From: an uncultured Sphingomonadaceae bacterium
GTDB taxonomy: Bacteria > Pseudomonadota > Alphaproteobacteria > Sphingomonadales > Sphingomonadaceae
Length of the DNA: 64,000 nucleotides
Assembly: GCA_938050045.1 (NCBI GenBank)
Contig: CALLJS010000017.1
Span: forward strand, 62,001 to 126,000
Reading direction: 5' to 3'
Under the pieces are notes generated by a model that had not been told where the DNA came from, made no database searches, and worked only from the letters and a program-made list of their open reading frames with translations. Made by a program: the position numbers and the translations under genes. This document shows positions 35,863-46,164 of the stretch, piece after piece (the stretch's first letter is position 1; each line of letters opens with the position of its first letter).

Positions 35863-35890
35863 ATAACGCGCTATTTTTCATAACGCTTCA

Positions 35891-36985
35891 TTATCTATGG
35901 TGGCGCGCTACGGCGCGCGCAACCGATTGCATAAGGCGCATTCTCTCTGGCACGCTGGCCGTTGTATCGGCAAGAAGCACAGCCACAGCATAGCGCGTTC
36001 CATCGGGCGCGGTCATGATACCAATATCATTATAACCCGTTGAAACTGGCGGCAAGTCTTGGCCAGTGCCAGTTTTGTGCAAAAACTGCCATTGCGCAGG
36101 CACACCCGCTTTAAGACGGCGCGGGCCGCTCGTGACGCGGGTCATAAGATTGAGCAATAATTTGGATGATGCCGATGTTAATAAATCATATTTTGATAAT
36201 CTATCAAGGGCATTGACCAAAGCATCTGGTGTGGCCCCATCCACTGGATTGGCCAAATATTTGTCCAAAGCCCGTTTGCGTTCTTCGCGCGGTAAATTGG
36301 CTCGGGCGGTATAAAATTTGCGACCTTCGCTATATTCTTGGCGCCATTCTATGCCTGCGATACCGCTCTGTAATAGCCGTTCACCAGGCCCAAAACGAAT
36401 GCGTCCTAATCTTTTCTTTGCGATAAATCGGCGCACAGCTTGTGGCCCGCCAACGGTTCGAAGCAGGCTATCATTCGCTGTATTATCGCTTTTGATGATA
36501 GCACGTTCCATCAGACTGCGTATAGATTCGGTCACTTCGCCATTGCGCAATATGTCGGCCCGTATGGGTTGATGGAATACGGCTAAATCTTTTTTAGTAA
36601 TCTTTACTGGCTGCGCCAGAGATAATTGTCTTTTATCAACTTGATCTAATATCGTCATTGCAACCCAAATTTTGGATACGCTTTGCTGCGGGAAGAGATC
36701 ATTAAGACGCCTACCAATGGTCCAATCTCCATCGATGCGCCGCACCGCTATACCAGTTTTGCCTGGGAATTTGCGCCATAATTCATGGATATCGCTCTCT
36801 AATGCAGCTTTGGCGGCGCGCCTCTCAGCAGCAATATCACGCTTTACCTGCAATGGGTTCGATAAATTATCACCGCTTTTGGAGGGTTGAGAATGCGAGG
36901 AATCCAGTTTATTCCCCGTTGATGCACAAGCACCCAAGAGCATAGAGACGGTAAATATTATCGCCCAATATCGCACCATATTCAT
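35891..36985 (-). CDS. Class A beta-lactamase-like serine hydrolase lipoprotein
   Basis: 364 residues. Lipobox LLGAC with Cys20 indicates outer- or inner-membrane anchoring. The penicillin-recognising motifs are intact: SVSK (Ser102, Lys105), SDN (166-168) and KTG (304-306). The omega-loop region is unusual: a Glu (E202) aligns plausibly with the class A deacylating Glu, but the Asn normally four residues later is Gln, and about 40 extra residues precede the next conserved block. It may be a true beta-lactamase or a peptidoglycan-related hydrolase; substrate cannot be inferred. Confidence 0.85.
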   Translation of the reverse strand: MNMVRYWAIIFTVSMLLGACASTGNKLDSSHSQPSKSGDNLSNPLQVKRDIAAERRAAKAALESDIHELWRKFPGKTGIAVRRIDGDWTIGRRLNDLFPQQSVSKIWVAMTILDQVDKRQLSLAQPVKITKKDLAVFHQPIRADILRNGEVTESIRSLMERAIIKSDNTANDSLLRTVGGPQAVRRFIAKKRLGRIRFGPGERLLQSGIAGIEWRQEYSEGRKFYTARANLPREERKRALDKYLANPVDGATPDALVNALDRLSKYDLLTSASSKLLLNLMTRVTSGPRRLKAGVPAQWQFLHKTGTGQDLPPVSTGYNDIGIMTAPDGTRYAVAVLLADTTASVPERMRLMQSVARAVARHHR

Positions 36986-37225
36986 AAAGCTTTTTCCATA
37001 TTAACACATATACTAATCTTTTACGCAACTAAATAGTGGGATTTTCACTGTGTAACCATAATTGCGATGAACGATTCATGACAAACGGTAAATTGCTCTT
37101 AAGTATATTATACAGGCTTTTTACGCCCTGATTATATCAAAACATTTGTACCATCATCGCTTTAGCGGCATGGTGCATCTATTCAGAGTCGCTTAATAGC
37201 AATAAGCCAATAAATTGAGGATAAG

Positions 37226-38806
37226 ATGGATAATCAAAGTGAAATATTTCTGGGCCTTGGCAATGGAGAAAAACAAAGCTTGAATCTGAGCCGCGCTAAT
37301 CGGCATGGTATGATAGCGGGGGCAACTGGTACTGGTAAGACTGTCACGCTCCAAGGGTTAGCCGAGAGTTTTTCGGCACAAGGCGTTCCAGTATTTTTGG
37401 CTGACGTAAAGGGCGATCTATCGGGCATAGCGATGGAGGGCAGCAGCAATTTCAAACATGCCGATACATTAGAAGGTCGCGCCAAAGAATTGGGTATGGA
37501 GGATTATGCCTATAGCGATAATCCCGCGATATTTTGGGACTTATACGGCGAACAAGGCCATCCTATTCGCACGACAATTACCGAAATGGGACCATTATTA
37601 TTGGCGCGGTTGATGGATTTGAATGATACGCAAGAAGGCGTGCTTAACATTGTGTTTCGCTTTGCCGATGAGCAAGGGTTGCTCTTGCTTAATCTGGACG
37701 ATTTACAATCTATGCTGGCCTATACAGCGGAAAATGCCAAAGAGCTCTCGGCCAAATATGGTAATGTCACCAAAGCCTCCGTTGGTGCTATACAGCGCCA
37801 GCTTTTATCGCTGGATAGCCAAGGCGCGGGTAATTTTTTTGGCGAACCAGCATTAGAAATTGATGATTTTTTGAAATGCGATGAACAAGGGCGCGGTTAT
37901 ATCAATATTTTAGCCGCCGATAAATTGATGCGCAGTCAAAAATTATATGCGACATTTTTGCTCTGGCTCTTATCGGAATTGTTCGAGACATTGCCCGAAG
38001 TTGGCGATCCTGAAAAACCCAAATTGGTGTTCTTTTTTGATGAAGCGCATTTATTATTCGAAGATGCCCCGAAAGCATTAGAAGATAAGATTGAGCAAGT
38101 GGTGCGTCTCATTCGTTCCAAAGGCGTTGGCGTTTATTTTGTCACGCAAAATCCGATTGATATTCCAGAGGATATTGCAGGACAGCTCGGTAATCGTGTC
38201 CAACATGCTTTGCGTGCATTTACGCCGCGCGATAAAAAAGCGATCAAAGCTGCCGCCGATACATTTCGTATCAATCCAGATTTAGATGTTGAAACGGCCA
38301 TCACCGAACTGAAAGTGGGTGAGGCCTTGGTTTCGACATTATTAGAAGATGGCGCGCCCTCTATTGTGCAGCGTACATTGATTAAACCGCCGCGCTCTCG
38401 CCTTGGCCCGCTGACGAAAAAAGAGCGCGCAATCATCAACAGCATATCGCCCTATGACGGCAAATATGATGAGATGATAGACCGCGAATCTGCCGAAGAA
38501 ATTTTGCTACAAAAAGTCAAAGATGCCACCGAAACAGCAGCAGAAGTAGAAGAAAAAGGCGAAGAAGAAGTCGGCAAGCGTTCGCGCAAAAGCAAATCTA
38601 TCTGGCAAAAAGCTATGGAGCGCGGGTCTAAAGCTGCGATGGGGAGCGCGGCTTCTTTAGCAGCGGGCGCAGTTCTCGGCAAAAAATCACGCGCCAACCC
38701 TGGTAAAACGGCGGCGACATCTGTGGTAGGCTCAATTGTTACCGATTTAGCTGGGCCCATTGCGGGCCGTTTTGTGCGCAATTTAATCGGTGGTCTAATG
38801 CGGTAA
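37226..38806 (+). CDS. HerA-like/DUF853 ATPase
   Basis: 526 residues. FtsK/HerA-type P-loop ATPase with Walker A GATGTGKT at 32-39, Walker B region [13 protein letters not shown], and the [27 protein letters not shown] arginine-finger region typical of the helicase HerA-like C-terminal (DUF853) family. An Ala/Gly-rich tail with [14 protein letters not shown] ends the protein. The start has GAGG 5 bases upstream. No NurA or Sir2 partner is adjacent, so it is unlikely to be a defence HerA; the cellular role of DUF853 proteins is unclear. Confidence 0.92.
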   Translation: MDNQSEIFLGLGNGEKQSLNLSRANRHGMIAGATGTGKTVTLQGLAESFSAQGVPVFLADVKGDLSGIAMEGSSNFKHADTLEGRAKELGMEDYAYSDNPAIFWDLYGEQGHPIRTTITEMGPLLLARLMDLNDTQEGVLNIVFRFADEQGLLLLNLDDLQSMLAYTAENAKELSAKYGNVTKASVGAIQRQLLSLDSQGAGNFFGEPALEIDDFLKCDEQGRGYINILAADKLMRSQKLYATFLLWLLSELFETLPEVGDPEKPKLVFFFDEAHLLFEDAPKALEDKIEQVVRLIRSKGVGVYFVTQNPIDIPEDIAGQLGNRVQHALRAFTPRDKKAIKAAADTFRINPDLDVETAITELKVGEALVSTLLEDGAPSIVQRTLIKPPRSRLGPLTKKERAIINSISPYDGKYDEMIDRESAEEILLQKVKDATETAAEVEEKGEEEVGKRSRKSKSIWQKAMERGSKAAMGSAASLAAGAVLGKKSRANPGKTAATSVVGSIVTDLAGPIAGRFVRNLIGGLMR

Positions 38807-38829
38807 ATTAATAGCTAAGAGAATTAAAT

Positions 38830-39624
38830 ATGTATAAGCTTTTTATTGTTTTTTTACTTTTAATTACCTCAAGCGTGGTTGAAGCACGTTGGAAATATAA
38901 TGCTGACCGAGACCCATTTACTGACGAAAAAGCAACGACGGCAATAAAAACTAACCCTGGTTTTTCTGGTGGTTCTATTATAGTGCGCTGTAAGGATGGT
39001 TATTTAGAGAGTTATTACATCCCCAGTGCTTATTTGGGATCAGATAATTATAGTACAGTTCGATTCAGATTTGATAAAACTGAAGCAGAACAAGAGGTCT
39101 GGTCACTATCATCTGGTGGTGAAGCTGTTTTTGCAGAGGCTGCTGTTGAGTTTGCACGACAAATAATAGCTAAATCTAACTTGGTAATTGATGCTGAAGA
39201 TTTTTCTGGTGAAAAACATATTTCTAGATTTTCATTATCAGGTTCTAGTGGGCCAGTCAGCAAAGTGTTGGCTGACTGCAAACTTATGAGTAGAGATCCA
39301 AGGAGTATTGACCCTGATATTTGGCGAAGAGTTGTTCAAGATATAGATAAGAGAGACGTTAAGTTATCTGAATCTGTATCATTAGTATTAAAAAACATAT
39401 CAAGTTCAGAAGAAAATATTGGCGATAGAAGTAGTATAAAAATATACAAAGAATTATCTGATTTTTACAGTTTAGTGATATTTGGATGCAAAAACGGGAA
39501 TGTTTTTATTTTAAAACTTGATTCTTGCATTAAATACAGGAAGTTAATTGAAAATGATGAAAATGCGGATTACCCATTAGAAGCTATTGCAATGTTAATT
39601 GAGTTTATGAATTCGGATAATTAG
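38830..39624 (+). CDS. Secreted protein resembling VasI/TagO
   Basis: 264 residues with a signal peptide (about 1-19). The mature N-terminus has WKYNADRDPFTDEK, then GGSIIVRCKDG, VRFRFDKTEAEQEVWSLSSGG and FSLSGSSGPVSKVLADC. This order (W..DPxTD, RCxxG, V.yR.D..., SGxxG, C-terminal Cys) resembles the VasI/TagO family found with and without type VI secretion systems. The two cysteines could form the family disulfide. The rest (150-264) is unfamiliar and Ser/Lys/Asn-rich. The gene is clearly more AT-rich than HerA before it, suggesting transfer. Confidence 0.6.
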   Translation: MYKLFIVFLLLITSSVVEARWKYNADRDPFTDEKATTAIKTNPGFSGGSIIVRCKDGYLESYYIPSAYLGSDNYSTVRFRFDKTEAEQEVWSLSSGGEAVFAEAAVEFARQIIAKSNLVIDAEDFSGEKHISRFSLSGSSGPVSKVLADCKLMSRDPRSIDPDIWRRVVQDIDKRDVKLSESVSLVLKNISSSEENIGDRSSIKIYKELSDFYSLVIFGCKNGNVFILKLDSCIKYRKLIENDENADYPLEAIAMLIEFMNSDN

Positions 39625-39638
39625 AGGGCTTGCATGTT

Positions 39639-41090
39639 ATGAGATATGATATGATATTTTTGATCTCTCTAGGGTTGTTTTTGAGTAAGTCTCTATCGGC
39701 GCAAGATAATGATGATGTTGAGGCTACGGTCAATCTGACTATTTGCATAGCTGCAGGCGAGGATGCTTGCTCAGACAATGAAGTCAATTATTGCAAAGAC
39801 AATGATGACATAAAAGTCGAGGAATTAGAGGATGCAGAAGCATCCGAAGAAAAAGACTGCATCATCGATACCCGTACCGAAGAAGAAAAAGTCGCCGAAA
39901 TAAAGCGTAATAATACCATCAAAGCTCTCAAAAAACTCTCTTTCAAATATGAAGAAGAGGAAGAATTTGAAAAGCAATTCCTTATCTATCAACGTTGGGC
40001 AGCATTAGAGGATGGTGCAGGGATATTCAAATTGGCTCATGCCTATCAAGCGGGAATTGGCACCAAACCAGACAAAGCCCTAGCCTATCAAAATTATAAA
40101 AAAGCGGCCGATCTCAAATATACAAAAGCCTATCTTGCCCTTGGCAAAGCCTATGCCAAGGGAGAGGGTATCGCCAAAGATATGGTCAAAGCCAATAAAT
40201 ATTATCTATTGGCTAGCGATGATGATAATTTGGAAGCGCATTATTTATTATCACAAAGCTATGCCAAGGGTGACGCTGTGAAGAAAGATTTAGACAAAGC
40301 CTTTGCGTTGGCCAAGAAAGCGGCCGATAATGAGTATCAAGATGCAATGCTCTATGTTGCCCAATCCTATGAAATTGGCGAAGGGGTAGAGGCTTCTATC
40401 GAACTATCCAATGCGTGGTATTTGAAAACGGCCAGCCTTGGCAATGCTTATGGGCAATATCATTTGGGCAACCATTTTGATGATGCCTATGGGATGGTAG
40501 AAAATAATGATTTAGCCAATCAATGGTATTTGATGGCGGCCGAAAATGGCGCGTTAGAGGCCATGGATGCGCTCGGCAGAAATTATCGTGATGGCGAAGG
40601 GTTTGATAAGGATTTTGAGCAGTCCGTTGAATGGTTCACCAAAGCCTCTGATCTTGGTCATAACCCATCAAAGGTTCATTTGGCTGATCTCTATCTCAAT
40701 GGTATTGGCGCCGAAAAAGATAAACAAAAAGCTCTGGCTCTCTATAAAGAGGCTATAGAAGATGATAGCAGCTATGCGATGATAGAGCTGGCGCGGTCGT
40801 ATCAATATGGATTGCTCAAATATCGCGGCAATGGTGAAAAATTCCGTCTTTATCGCAGGGCCGCCCAATTGGGTGATGTCAGGGGCATGCGTCTGGTGGG
40901 GCAGGCCTATCATTATGGCAGCGAAGTAGAGAGAGATATTCCCGAGGCTATCACATGGTATCGCAAGGCAGCGGCAGCGGGTGATACTGTTTCTGAGCGG
41001 CGGTTAAAACGCATATTTGAAAAAGAAGAGGGAATAGATGAAGAAGAGGCCATCCAAGCCTTATTAGATGCTTTAGAAGCGGGCGCATAA
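39639..41090 (+). CDS. Secreted Sel1-repeat protein
   Basis: 483 residues. I set the start at ATG 39639, 10 bases after AGAGGG; an upstream TTG is also open but is too close to that site. After the signal peptide (cleavage near SLSAQ) comes a Cys- and Glu-rich stretch, then at least eight Sel1-like repeats of about 36 residues with the pattern A...YxKAAD..Y..A.L.LG..Y..G.G..KD..KA. Such alpha-solenoids mediate protein interactions in the envelope. It follows the VasI/TagO-like gene by 14 bases and probably shares its transcript. Confidence 0.92.
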   Translation: MRYDMIFLISLGLFLSKSLSAQDNDDVEATVNLTICIAAGEDACSDNEVNYCKDNDDIKVEELEDAEASEEKDCIIDTRTEEEKVAEIKRNNTIKALKKLSFKYEEEEEFEKQFLIYQRWAALEDGAGIFKLAHAYQAGIGTKPDKALAYQNYKKAADLKYTKAYLALGKAYAKGEGIAKDMVKANKYYLLASDDDNLEAHYLLSQSYAKGDAVKKDLDKAFALAKKAADNEYQDAMLYVAQSYEIGEGVEASIELSNAWYLKTASLGNAYGQYHLGNHFDDAYGMVENNDLANQWYLMAAENGALEAMDALGRNYRDGEGFDKDFEQSVEWFTKASDLGHNPSKVHLADLYLNGIGAEKDKQKALALYKEAIEDDSSYAMIELARSYQYGLLKYRGNGEKFRLYRRAAQLGDVRGMRLVGQAYHYGSEVERDIPEAITWYRKAAAAGDTVSERRLKRIFEKEEGIDEEEAIQALLDALEAGA

Positions 41091-41107
41091 GAATAGTTTT
41101 TGATATA

Positions 41108-42187
41108 TTAAGCGATAGAAATTTTGAAAGCTTCAAATTTTAATCGCGGCCCAGGTTGGAATTTTTTGAACCCCAGCCCATTAATTTTATCGAGCATTGC
41201 ATCGCATGAAGCTGTGTCGGATAGAGATGCATAATGATCTAAGGGGCGTTGCAGCATCCATAAGCTATAGGGTATGGCTATGCGCTGGCCTATAATGGCC
41301 TCAACCGCAAATTTCGCCATGCCAATGGCGCGCGGCATCTCTGTATCTGGGTTTTGCTTTGACCATTCACGCAGCATATTGGCCGTATTTTGCAAATAGG
41401 GAATATGTTCATCCATCATTCGTGCTAAGATCGGAAATAATGTTTCAGGGATCGCATCATCGGGTAAAAAATCACCCGATAAAGGGCTTTCCACATTGAC
41501 CATGCGTTCGACCCATGCGGCAAGTTTTGGGGCCAATCTATGCATGATTTCACCAGAGGCTGGATCGCGATAGAGGTGCGCATAGAGCGGCCCGATTAGG
41601 CCATAATCACCAATAGAAGGCCGCGATCCTAATAGATAGTCATAGCGGGTGAAATGCGCGTTGAGATCGACAAGCAAGGCTTCGTAGGATTTTTCTATCG
41701 CTGGGATTGTTGCATCATTAATGCCGAGCATGGGCACGAAACCACGGAAGGTCGCGCCTCGTTCTTTACCGAGAGCATATTGCGCGGCTTTATCGCCACC
41801 GGGCAGGGCTATTTTGCCAAATTCGCCATAAACCCATTCTTCATTATAATTCCAGCGATAATGCATGGCGGGAATGACAAGCCATTCATCGCCATAGGTT
41901 TCGAGCAAAAGTGCCACCAATTTTTGTTTTGGCGTTTCAGGGTAAATAGAAGGCCCATCGGCAATCGCTTCATAATGATCGATGATGGGTGTACTATCTT
42001 GGAGGATAGAGGAATCTGCGGTTTGCACCACAGGCATAACAGGGCGGCCAACGGCAGGAATTATGATGTCACGATAAATATCGGGGTGCGCTAATTGTTC
42101 GCGATAATCGATATTTTTCCAATCCATATAGGCGCGCACTTTACCAGAATAGAGCGATAGAGGGGCTGCGTATAAAATATCAGTCAT
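41108..42187 (-). CDS. Glutathione S-transferase family protein, long form
   Basis: 359 residues. N-terminal thioredoxin-fold (LSLYSGKVRAYMDWKNIDY, GRPVMPVVQ, DSTPIIDHYE) followed by an all-alpha GST C-terminal domain (YDYLLGSRPSIGDYGLIGPLYAHLYRDP) and an additional C-terminal helical region. Longer than typical GSTs (about 210). Ligand or substrate unknown. Convergent with the Sel1 gene 17 bases away. Confidence 0.85.
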   Translation of the reverse strand: MTDILYAAPLSLYSGKVRAYMDWKNIDYREQLAHPDIYRDIIIPAVGRPVMPVVQTADSSILQDSTPIIDHYEAIADGPSIYPETPKQKLVALLLETYGDEWLVIPAMHYRWNYNEEWVYGEFGKIALPGGDKAAQYALGKERGATFRGFVPMLGINDATIPAIEKSYEALLVDLNAHFTRYDYLLGSRPSIGDYGLIGPLYAHLYRDPASGEIMHRLAPKLAAWVERMVNVESPLSGDFLPDDAIPETLFPILARMMDEHIPYLQNTANMLREWSKQNPDTEMPRAIGMAKFAVEAIIGQRIAIPYSLWMLQRPLDHYASLSDTASCDAMLDKINGLGFKKFQPGPRLKFEAFKISIA

Positions 42188-42235
42188 AGCTATCTTCTAT
42201 TATTGCCTTTATTAGGAATGATTTATGGCGTTAAT

Positions 42236-42628
42236 CTATTGTATGAAATGTGCCGAAATATCTTTGGTGATGCGTATTGGCCGTTGGGTATCGGCGCAAA
42301 TGCAGCACCAGTTAGAGGTGATTTCGGCGACGACATCTTCGCCACGCCGAATGACCGTTTGGTAAAATGCCCGCGCTCCGTGGATTTTTTCTAATAATAT
42401 ATCGACGATAATCTCATCGTCTAAAAAAGCAGGTTTTCGATAGGTTATTTCATGTTTTAGAGCGACCCAAAGATGATTGGTAACGGCCTCTGCTGGAGCA
42501 AATTTTTTCCAATGCGCTATCACGGCATCTTGCACCCAAGTCAGATAATTTGCATTATTAACATGGCCCATGAAATCAATGTCACTGGGCATTACAGAGA
42601 TGGGATGCTGATGTTTATTGGATGTCAT
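42236..42628 (-). CDS. Acyl-CoA thioesterase (4-hydroxybenzoyl-CoA type hotdog)
   Basis: 130 residues from ATG 42628, which begins the hotdog domain as usual; an ATG 45 bases upstream gives an atypical extension. The signature MPSDIDFMGHVNNANYLTWVQDAV contains the Asp and HVNN of the YbgC/4HBT family. It hydrolyses acyl-CoA thioesters; substrate unknown. It is paralogous to the protein at 48.2-48.6 kb (shared ALGHVNNAVWVQWIQD pattern). Confidence 0.85.
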   Translation of the reverse strand: MTSNKHQHPISVMPSDIDFMGHVNNANYLTWVQDAVIAHWKKFAPAEAVTNHLWVALKHEITYRKPAFLDDEIIVDILLEKIHGARAFYQTVIRRGEDVVAEITSNWCCICADTQRPIRITKDISAHFIQ

Positions 42629-42809
42629 TACACTATACTCATAAGGATTTATTCTCAATAATGTTAATTGCATAAAATTGATAGAGCTAATTTCAGCCCT
42701 TATTAATTGCAGTCCTTATTTATTTCAGCCATTTTACGAAATCCTGTCAAAAATTATGGTTTGAATATTATAGTATGATATGAATGAGAGCGCTCTGATT
42801 AAAGGGCTA

Positions 42810-43268
42810 TTATCCGCGTCCACGATACGCTTGCACCGCTTGATCGGGCAGCCATAGACCCTTAGGCGGTTCACCCGACTGCCAAAAAACATCAATGGGA
42901 ATGCCGCCGCGCGGATACCAATAGCCCCCAATACGCAGCCATTTTGGTTGCATTTCATCGAATAATCTTTTGCCAATACCCACGGTGCAATCTTCATGAA
43001 AGGCGGCGTGGTTGCGAAAAGAACCCAAAAATAATTTTAAGGATTTGGATTCGACTATTGTATCAGCGGGGGCATAATCAATCACAATATGGGCAAAATC
43101 AGGCTGGCCCGTAACGGGGCATAATGAGGTAAATTCTGGCGTAACAAAGCGCGTTAGATAGAGCTCGGCAGGGCGCGGATTTGGGACATAATCCAGTATC
43201 GCTGCTGCGGGTGTTTGCGGCAATCTGCTGTCTTGACCCAAATATTTCGGATTTAATTTATCGCTCAT
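42810..43268 (-). CDS. queF: NADPH-dependent 7-cyano-7-deazaguanine reductase
   Basis: 152 residues, the short single-domain (type I) QueF. Converts preQ0 to preQ1 in queuosine synthesis. Catalytic Cys50 lies in [14 protein letters not shown], with Asp57 following; the NHAAFHEDC substrate segment and C-terminal [13 protein letters not shown] are typical. No other queuosine genes are adjacent. It follows the thioesterase gene (43.3-43.8 kb) by about 20 bases on the same strand. Confidence 0.97.
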   Translation of the reverse strand: MSDKLNPKYLGQDSRLPQTPAAAILDYVPNPRPAELYLTRFVTPEFTSLCPVTGQPDFAHIVIDYAPADTIVESKSLKLFLGSFRNHAAFHEDCTVGIGKRLFDEMQPKWLRIGGYWYPRGGIPIDVFWQSGEPPKGLWLPDQAVQAYRGRG

Positions 43269-43288
43269 TGCCTATCCTCTTTATTGGT

Positions 43289-43765
43289 TTAACTGCTAGG
43301 AACTACTGTCTCAAAGCTGGTTATAATATCGCGTATAGAGCTGGGTAAAGGCGCGCTTTTTTGGGCCTTCATATCAAAATAAACATAAGTGACATGCACA
43401 AGGTTGATGGTTTCACCCTCTTTCATCATGGCCGTTTGAAGCGTAAAGCTGCTTTTGCCAATGCGCGATGTGCGTATTGCTAAATCCAAAACATCATCAA
43501 ATTTTGCTGGCGCGCGAAAATCTACATCGGCATGACGCGCCATTATCTCGCCGCCGAAACTCTCAAATAATTCCATAGTTTTATGGTTCTCGCCTGGATT
43601 TGCAAAATCATTGAGCGCGCGGAAATAATCGGTCGATGCAATATCGGCATAGACCAGATAATTGGCATTAAAGACGATATTTTGCATATCGGCTTCGTGA
43701 TAGCGCACCCGCAGTGGCGTGATAACGCGAAAATCTTCGCGGCTTATTTTTGAAATTTCAGTCAT
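43289..43765 (-). CDS. Acyl-CoA thioesterase (YbgC-like hotdog)
   Basis: 158 residues. Hotdog signature RVRYHEADMQNIVFNANYLVYADIASTDYFR, with the Asp replaced in context by HEADMQ and the HVTYVYFD strand near the C-terminus. Probably a single-domain acyl-CoA thioesterase of the 4HBT family; substrate unknown. Same strand as and 20 bases upstream of queF. Confidence 0.88.
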   Translation of the reverse strand: MTEISKISREDFRVITPLRVRYHEADMQNIVFNANYLVYADIASTDYFRALNDFANPGENHKTMELFESFGGEIMARHADVDFRAPAKFDDVLDLAIRTSRIGKSSFTLQTAMMKEGETINLVHVTYVYFDMKAQKSAPLPSSIRDIITSFETVVPSS

Positions 43766-43823
43766 GGCGTTGCCCTCGCAAGCTCTTAATCGCTTGTCAA
43801 TAGTAACAGCCCGATAGATCGCA

Positions 43824-44192
43824 TTACCCCATGTAAAAAGCGTTTAATTTATTACCATCTGGGTCTCGAAAATAACCCGCATAAAATCCTTCTCCGCGCG
43901 GCCCAACAGGGCCTTCATCGCTGCCGCCATTGGCCAGTGCAATGTCATAAAGGCGTTTCACTTGCTCTTGGTCTTTGGCCTCTAACGCCAACATTACACC
44001 ATTGCCTACGCTTGGTGCATTGCCATCATGAGGTTTCATTGCTGCTATGCCTGCACCGCCGCCATGGTCACCCCATGCGATAAATTCATCATTTTCCATC
44101 ATGCGGCCAACGCCCATTTCCTTGGCAATCGCATCATAAAATTTGGCTGATTTTTCCAAATCATTGGTACCGACCGTTACATATCCTAGCAT
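43824..44192 (-). CDS. VOC-family glyoxalase-like protein
   Basis: 122 residues from ATG 44192, chosen because GGAGG lies about 8 bases upstream; a frame extending to 44219 is unsupported. Vicinal-oxygen-chelate fold: TVGTNDLEKSAKFYDAIAKE and EGFYAGYFRDPDGNKLNAFYMG. It is a paralogue of the 22.6-23.0 kb gene. Substrate unknown. Confidence 0.92.
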   Translation of the reverse strand: MLGYVTVGTNDLEKSAKFYDAIAKEMGVGRMMENDEFIAWGDHGGGAGIAAMKPHDGNAPSVGNGVMLALEAKDQEQVKRLYDIALANGGSDEGPVGPRGEGFYAGYFRDPDGNKLNAFYMG

Positions 44193-44249
44193 ATTTTCTT
44201 CCTCCGTTAAAGCGAACATAGATAGAACAAAGCGAGTCTGTCAAGGCTA

Positions 44250-46049
44250 TTAAAGAGCTGCACATATCTCTTTTAGCCATGTTAAATCATCGCCCAATAA
44301 TTGCGGGCCAATTTTTTCTAATACTTGTGCATGATATTTATTCACCCAATTTATTTCTGATGCGTTGAGCAAGGATGTATCAATCAATCTTGGTTCAAGC
44401 GGTGCAAATGTAAGGTTTTCAAATTCCAAATATTCGCCTTCTGCCCCTTTTATATCAGCCTCTTTAACCAACACTAAATTTTCAATCCTTATGCCAAATT
44501 CACCGGCTTTATAATAGCCAGGTTCGTTGGATAATATCATGCCTGCTTGCAATGGTTCGCCTGTTCCAGCTTGTACGCCTGCGCTTAATCCAATGCGTTG
44601 TGGCCCTTCATGCACCGCCAAAAAACTGCCCACGCCATGTCCTGTACCATGGGCATAATCAACGCCATCGGCCCATAGATGCTGACGCGCGAGGACATCC
44701 AATTGCCCGCCGCTTGTGCCTTTGGGAAATTTTGCAACAGCCAGCGCAATATGGCCCTTTAAGACCTGTGTATAGCGCATCCGCATTTCATCGCTAGGCT
44801 CACCAATGGTCAGAACGCGCGTGACATCTGTGGTGCCATCCAAATATTGGCCGCCGCTATCGACTAAATAGAGATGTCCATTTTCAACGGGGATATTGCT
44901 GTCTTTATCGACCGAATAATGGCACAATGCTCCATGCGCTCCAGTGGCGGAAATCGTGCGAAATGATAAATCTTCTAACACGCCAGTGGCTTGGCGAAAT
45001 TCGCGTAATTTGGCTGCTAATGATAATTCATCATGGCCGCCTTTGGGGGCTTCGATACGCGCCCAACGCAAAAATTTTGACAAAGCAGCCCCGTCTCTAA
45101 TATGCGCCGCTCTTGTACCTGCTTGCTCGGTTTCATTTTTGATAGCCTTTGCCAACACGGCAGGATCGCGTAATTTGATAATGTTTGCCCCAGCATTGTC
45201 TAGGGCTGCAAAAATAGCCGCTACCGAACGCTCTGGATCAACAGCTATAGTTTTGCCATCCATATTAGCGAGCTGTTCCGTCAAAGCATCATAAGCATGC
45301 AAGCTCACTTGATTGCCTAAATGCGCGCGCACCTCGTCGGTCAATTTATCGGGCGCGACGAATAAATCGGCACTGCCATCTTTGTGAACGAAGGCAAAAC
45401 TCAGCGGGACGGGGGTGTTATCGACATCAGCACCGCGAATGTTAAACGTCCAAGCCACAGAATCCAGCGCCGATATGATGCAGCTATCAACATGATTATT
45501 TTGCATCCATCTGGCCATATCAGCACGTTTGTCCGCCGATGATTTACCCGCATATTGCGCGCTATGGCTGCGTAATTGAGCATCGGATCTTTGCGGTTGA
45601 TCGCTCCATACTGCGTCAATGGGGTTTTGCTGTACTGCAAGCAATTTTGCGCCCGTTTGTGCAGCGGCAGCTTTGGCTTGCTTGACCCAATCGGAAGTAT
45701 GCAGCCAGGGGTCAAAACCGATGACATCGCCCGCGATACTATTCGCTTTAATCCAATCAATTGGGCTGGTTTCAGCAACGCTAACATAATCATAAAATTT
45801 GCCATCGACTTGATCGCGCACTTGGATAGTATAGCGGCCATCGGTGAATATCGCCGCCTTATCCGCCATCACAATCGCGCTGCCTGCGCTGCCGCCAAAT
45901 CCCGTGAGCCAGGCCAGACGTTGGGCATAATCGCCAACATATTCGCTCATATGTTCATCGCAAATTGGCACGATAAATCCGCTTAAATTCTGACGTTTTA
46001 ATTCTTCACGCAAATCATATAATCGCGATTCATATGTGGACATCAACAT
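44250..46049 (-). CDS. Aminopeptidase P family metallopeptidase
   Basis: 599 residues, the large three-domain Xaa-Pro aminopeptidase form. The M24 catalytic domain carries metal ligands in LVDSGGQYLDGTTDVTRV, GTGHGVGSFLAVHEGPQ and MILSNEPGYYKAGEFGIRIENLV. Releases N-terminal residues preceding proline. The extra first two domains are creatinase-like. No signal peptide. Divergent from the oligopeptidase B gene, sharing a 115-base intergenic region. Confidence 0.95.
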   Translation of the reverse strand: MLMSTYESRLYDLREELKRQNLSGFIVPICDEHMSEYVGDYAQRLAWLTGFGGSAGSAIVMADKAAIFTDGRYTIQVRDQVDGKFYDYVSVAETSPIDWIKANSIAGDVIGFDPWLHTSDWVKQAKAAAAQTGAKLLAVQQNPIDAVWSDQPQRSDAQLRSHSAQYAGKSSADKRADMARWMQNNHVDSCIISALDSVAWTFNIRGADVDNTPVPLSFAFVHKDGSADLFVAPDKLTDEVRAHLGNQVSLHAYDALTEQLANMDGKTIAVDPERSVAAIFAALDNAGANIIKLRDPAVLAKAIKNETEQAGTRAAHIRDGAALSKFLRWARIEAPKGGHDELSLAAKLREFRQATGVLEDLSFRTISATGAHGALCHYSVDKDSNIPVENGHLYLVDSGGQYLDGTTDVTRVLTIGEPSDEMRMRYTQVLKGHIALAVAKFPKGTSGGQLDVLARQHLWADGVDYAHGTGHGVGSFLAVHEGPQRIGLSAGVQAGTGEPLQAGMILSNEPGYYKAGEFGIRIENLVLVKEADIKGAEGEYLEFENLTFAPLEPRLIDTSLLNASEINWVNKYHAQVLEKIGPQLLGDDLTWLKEICAAL

Positions 46050-46164
46050 GGCTATGGCTTTCTGCTTAAATTTAATTACTAATGATAATATAGTGGATAA
46101 TCGTCCGTTATGCTAGAGGCCATAAACTATAATAATCAACAGCAAGAAAAGAAGCATATTCTCT

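Noticed and set aside
37226-38806. HerA-type anti-phage system
   Set aside because: The ATPase matches the DUF853 housekeeping-like family and there is no NurA, Sir2 or DUF4297 partner adjacent.
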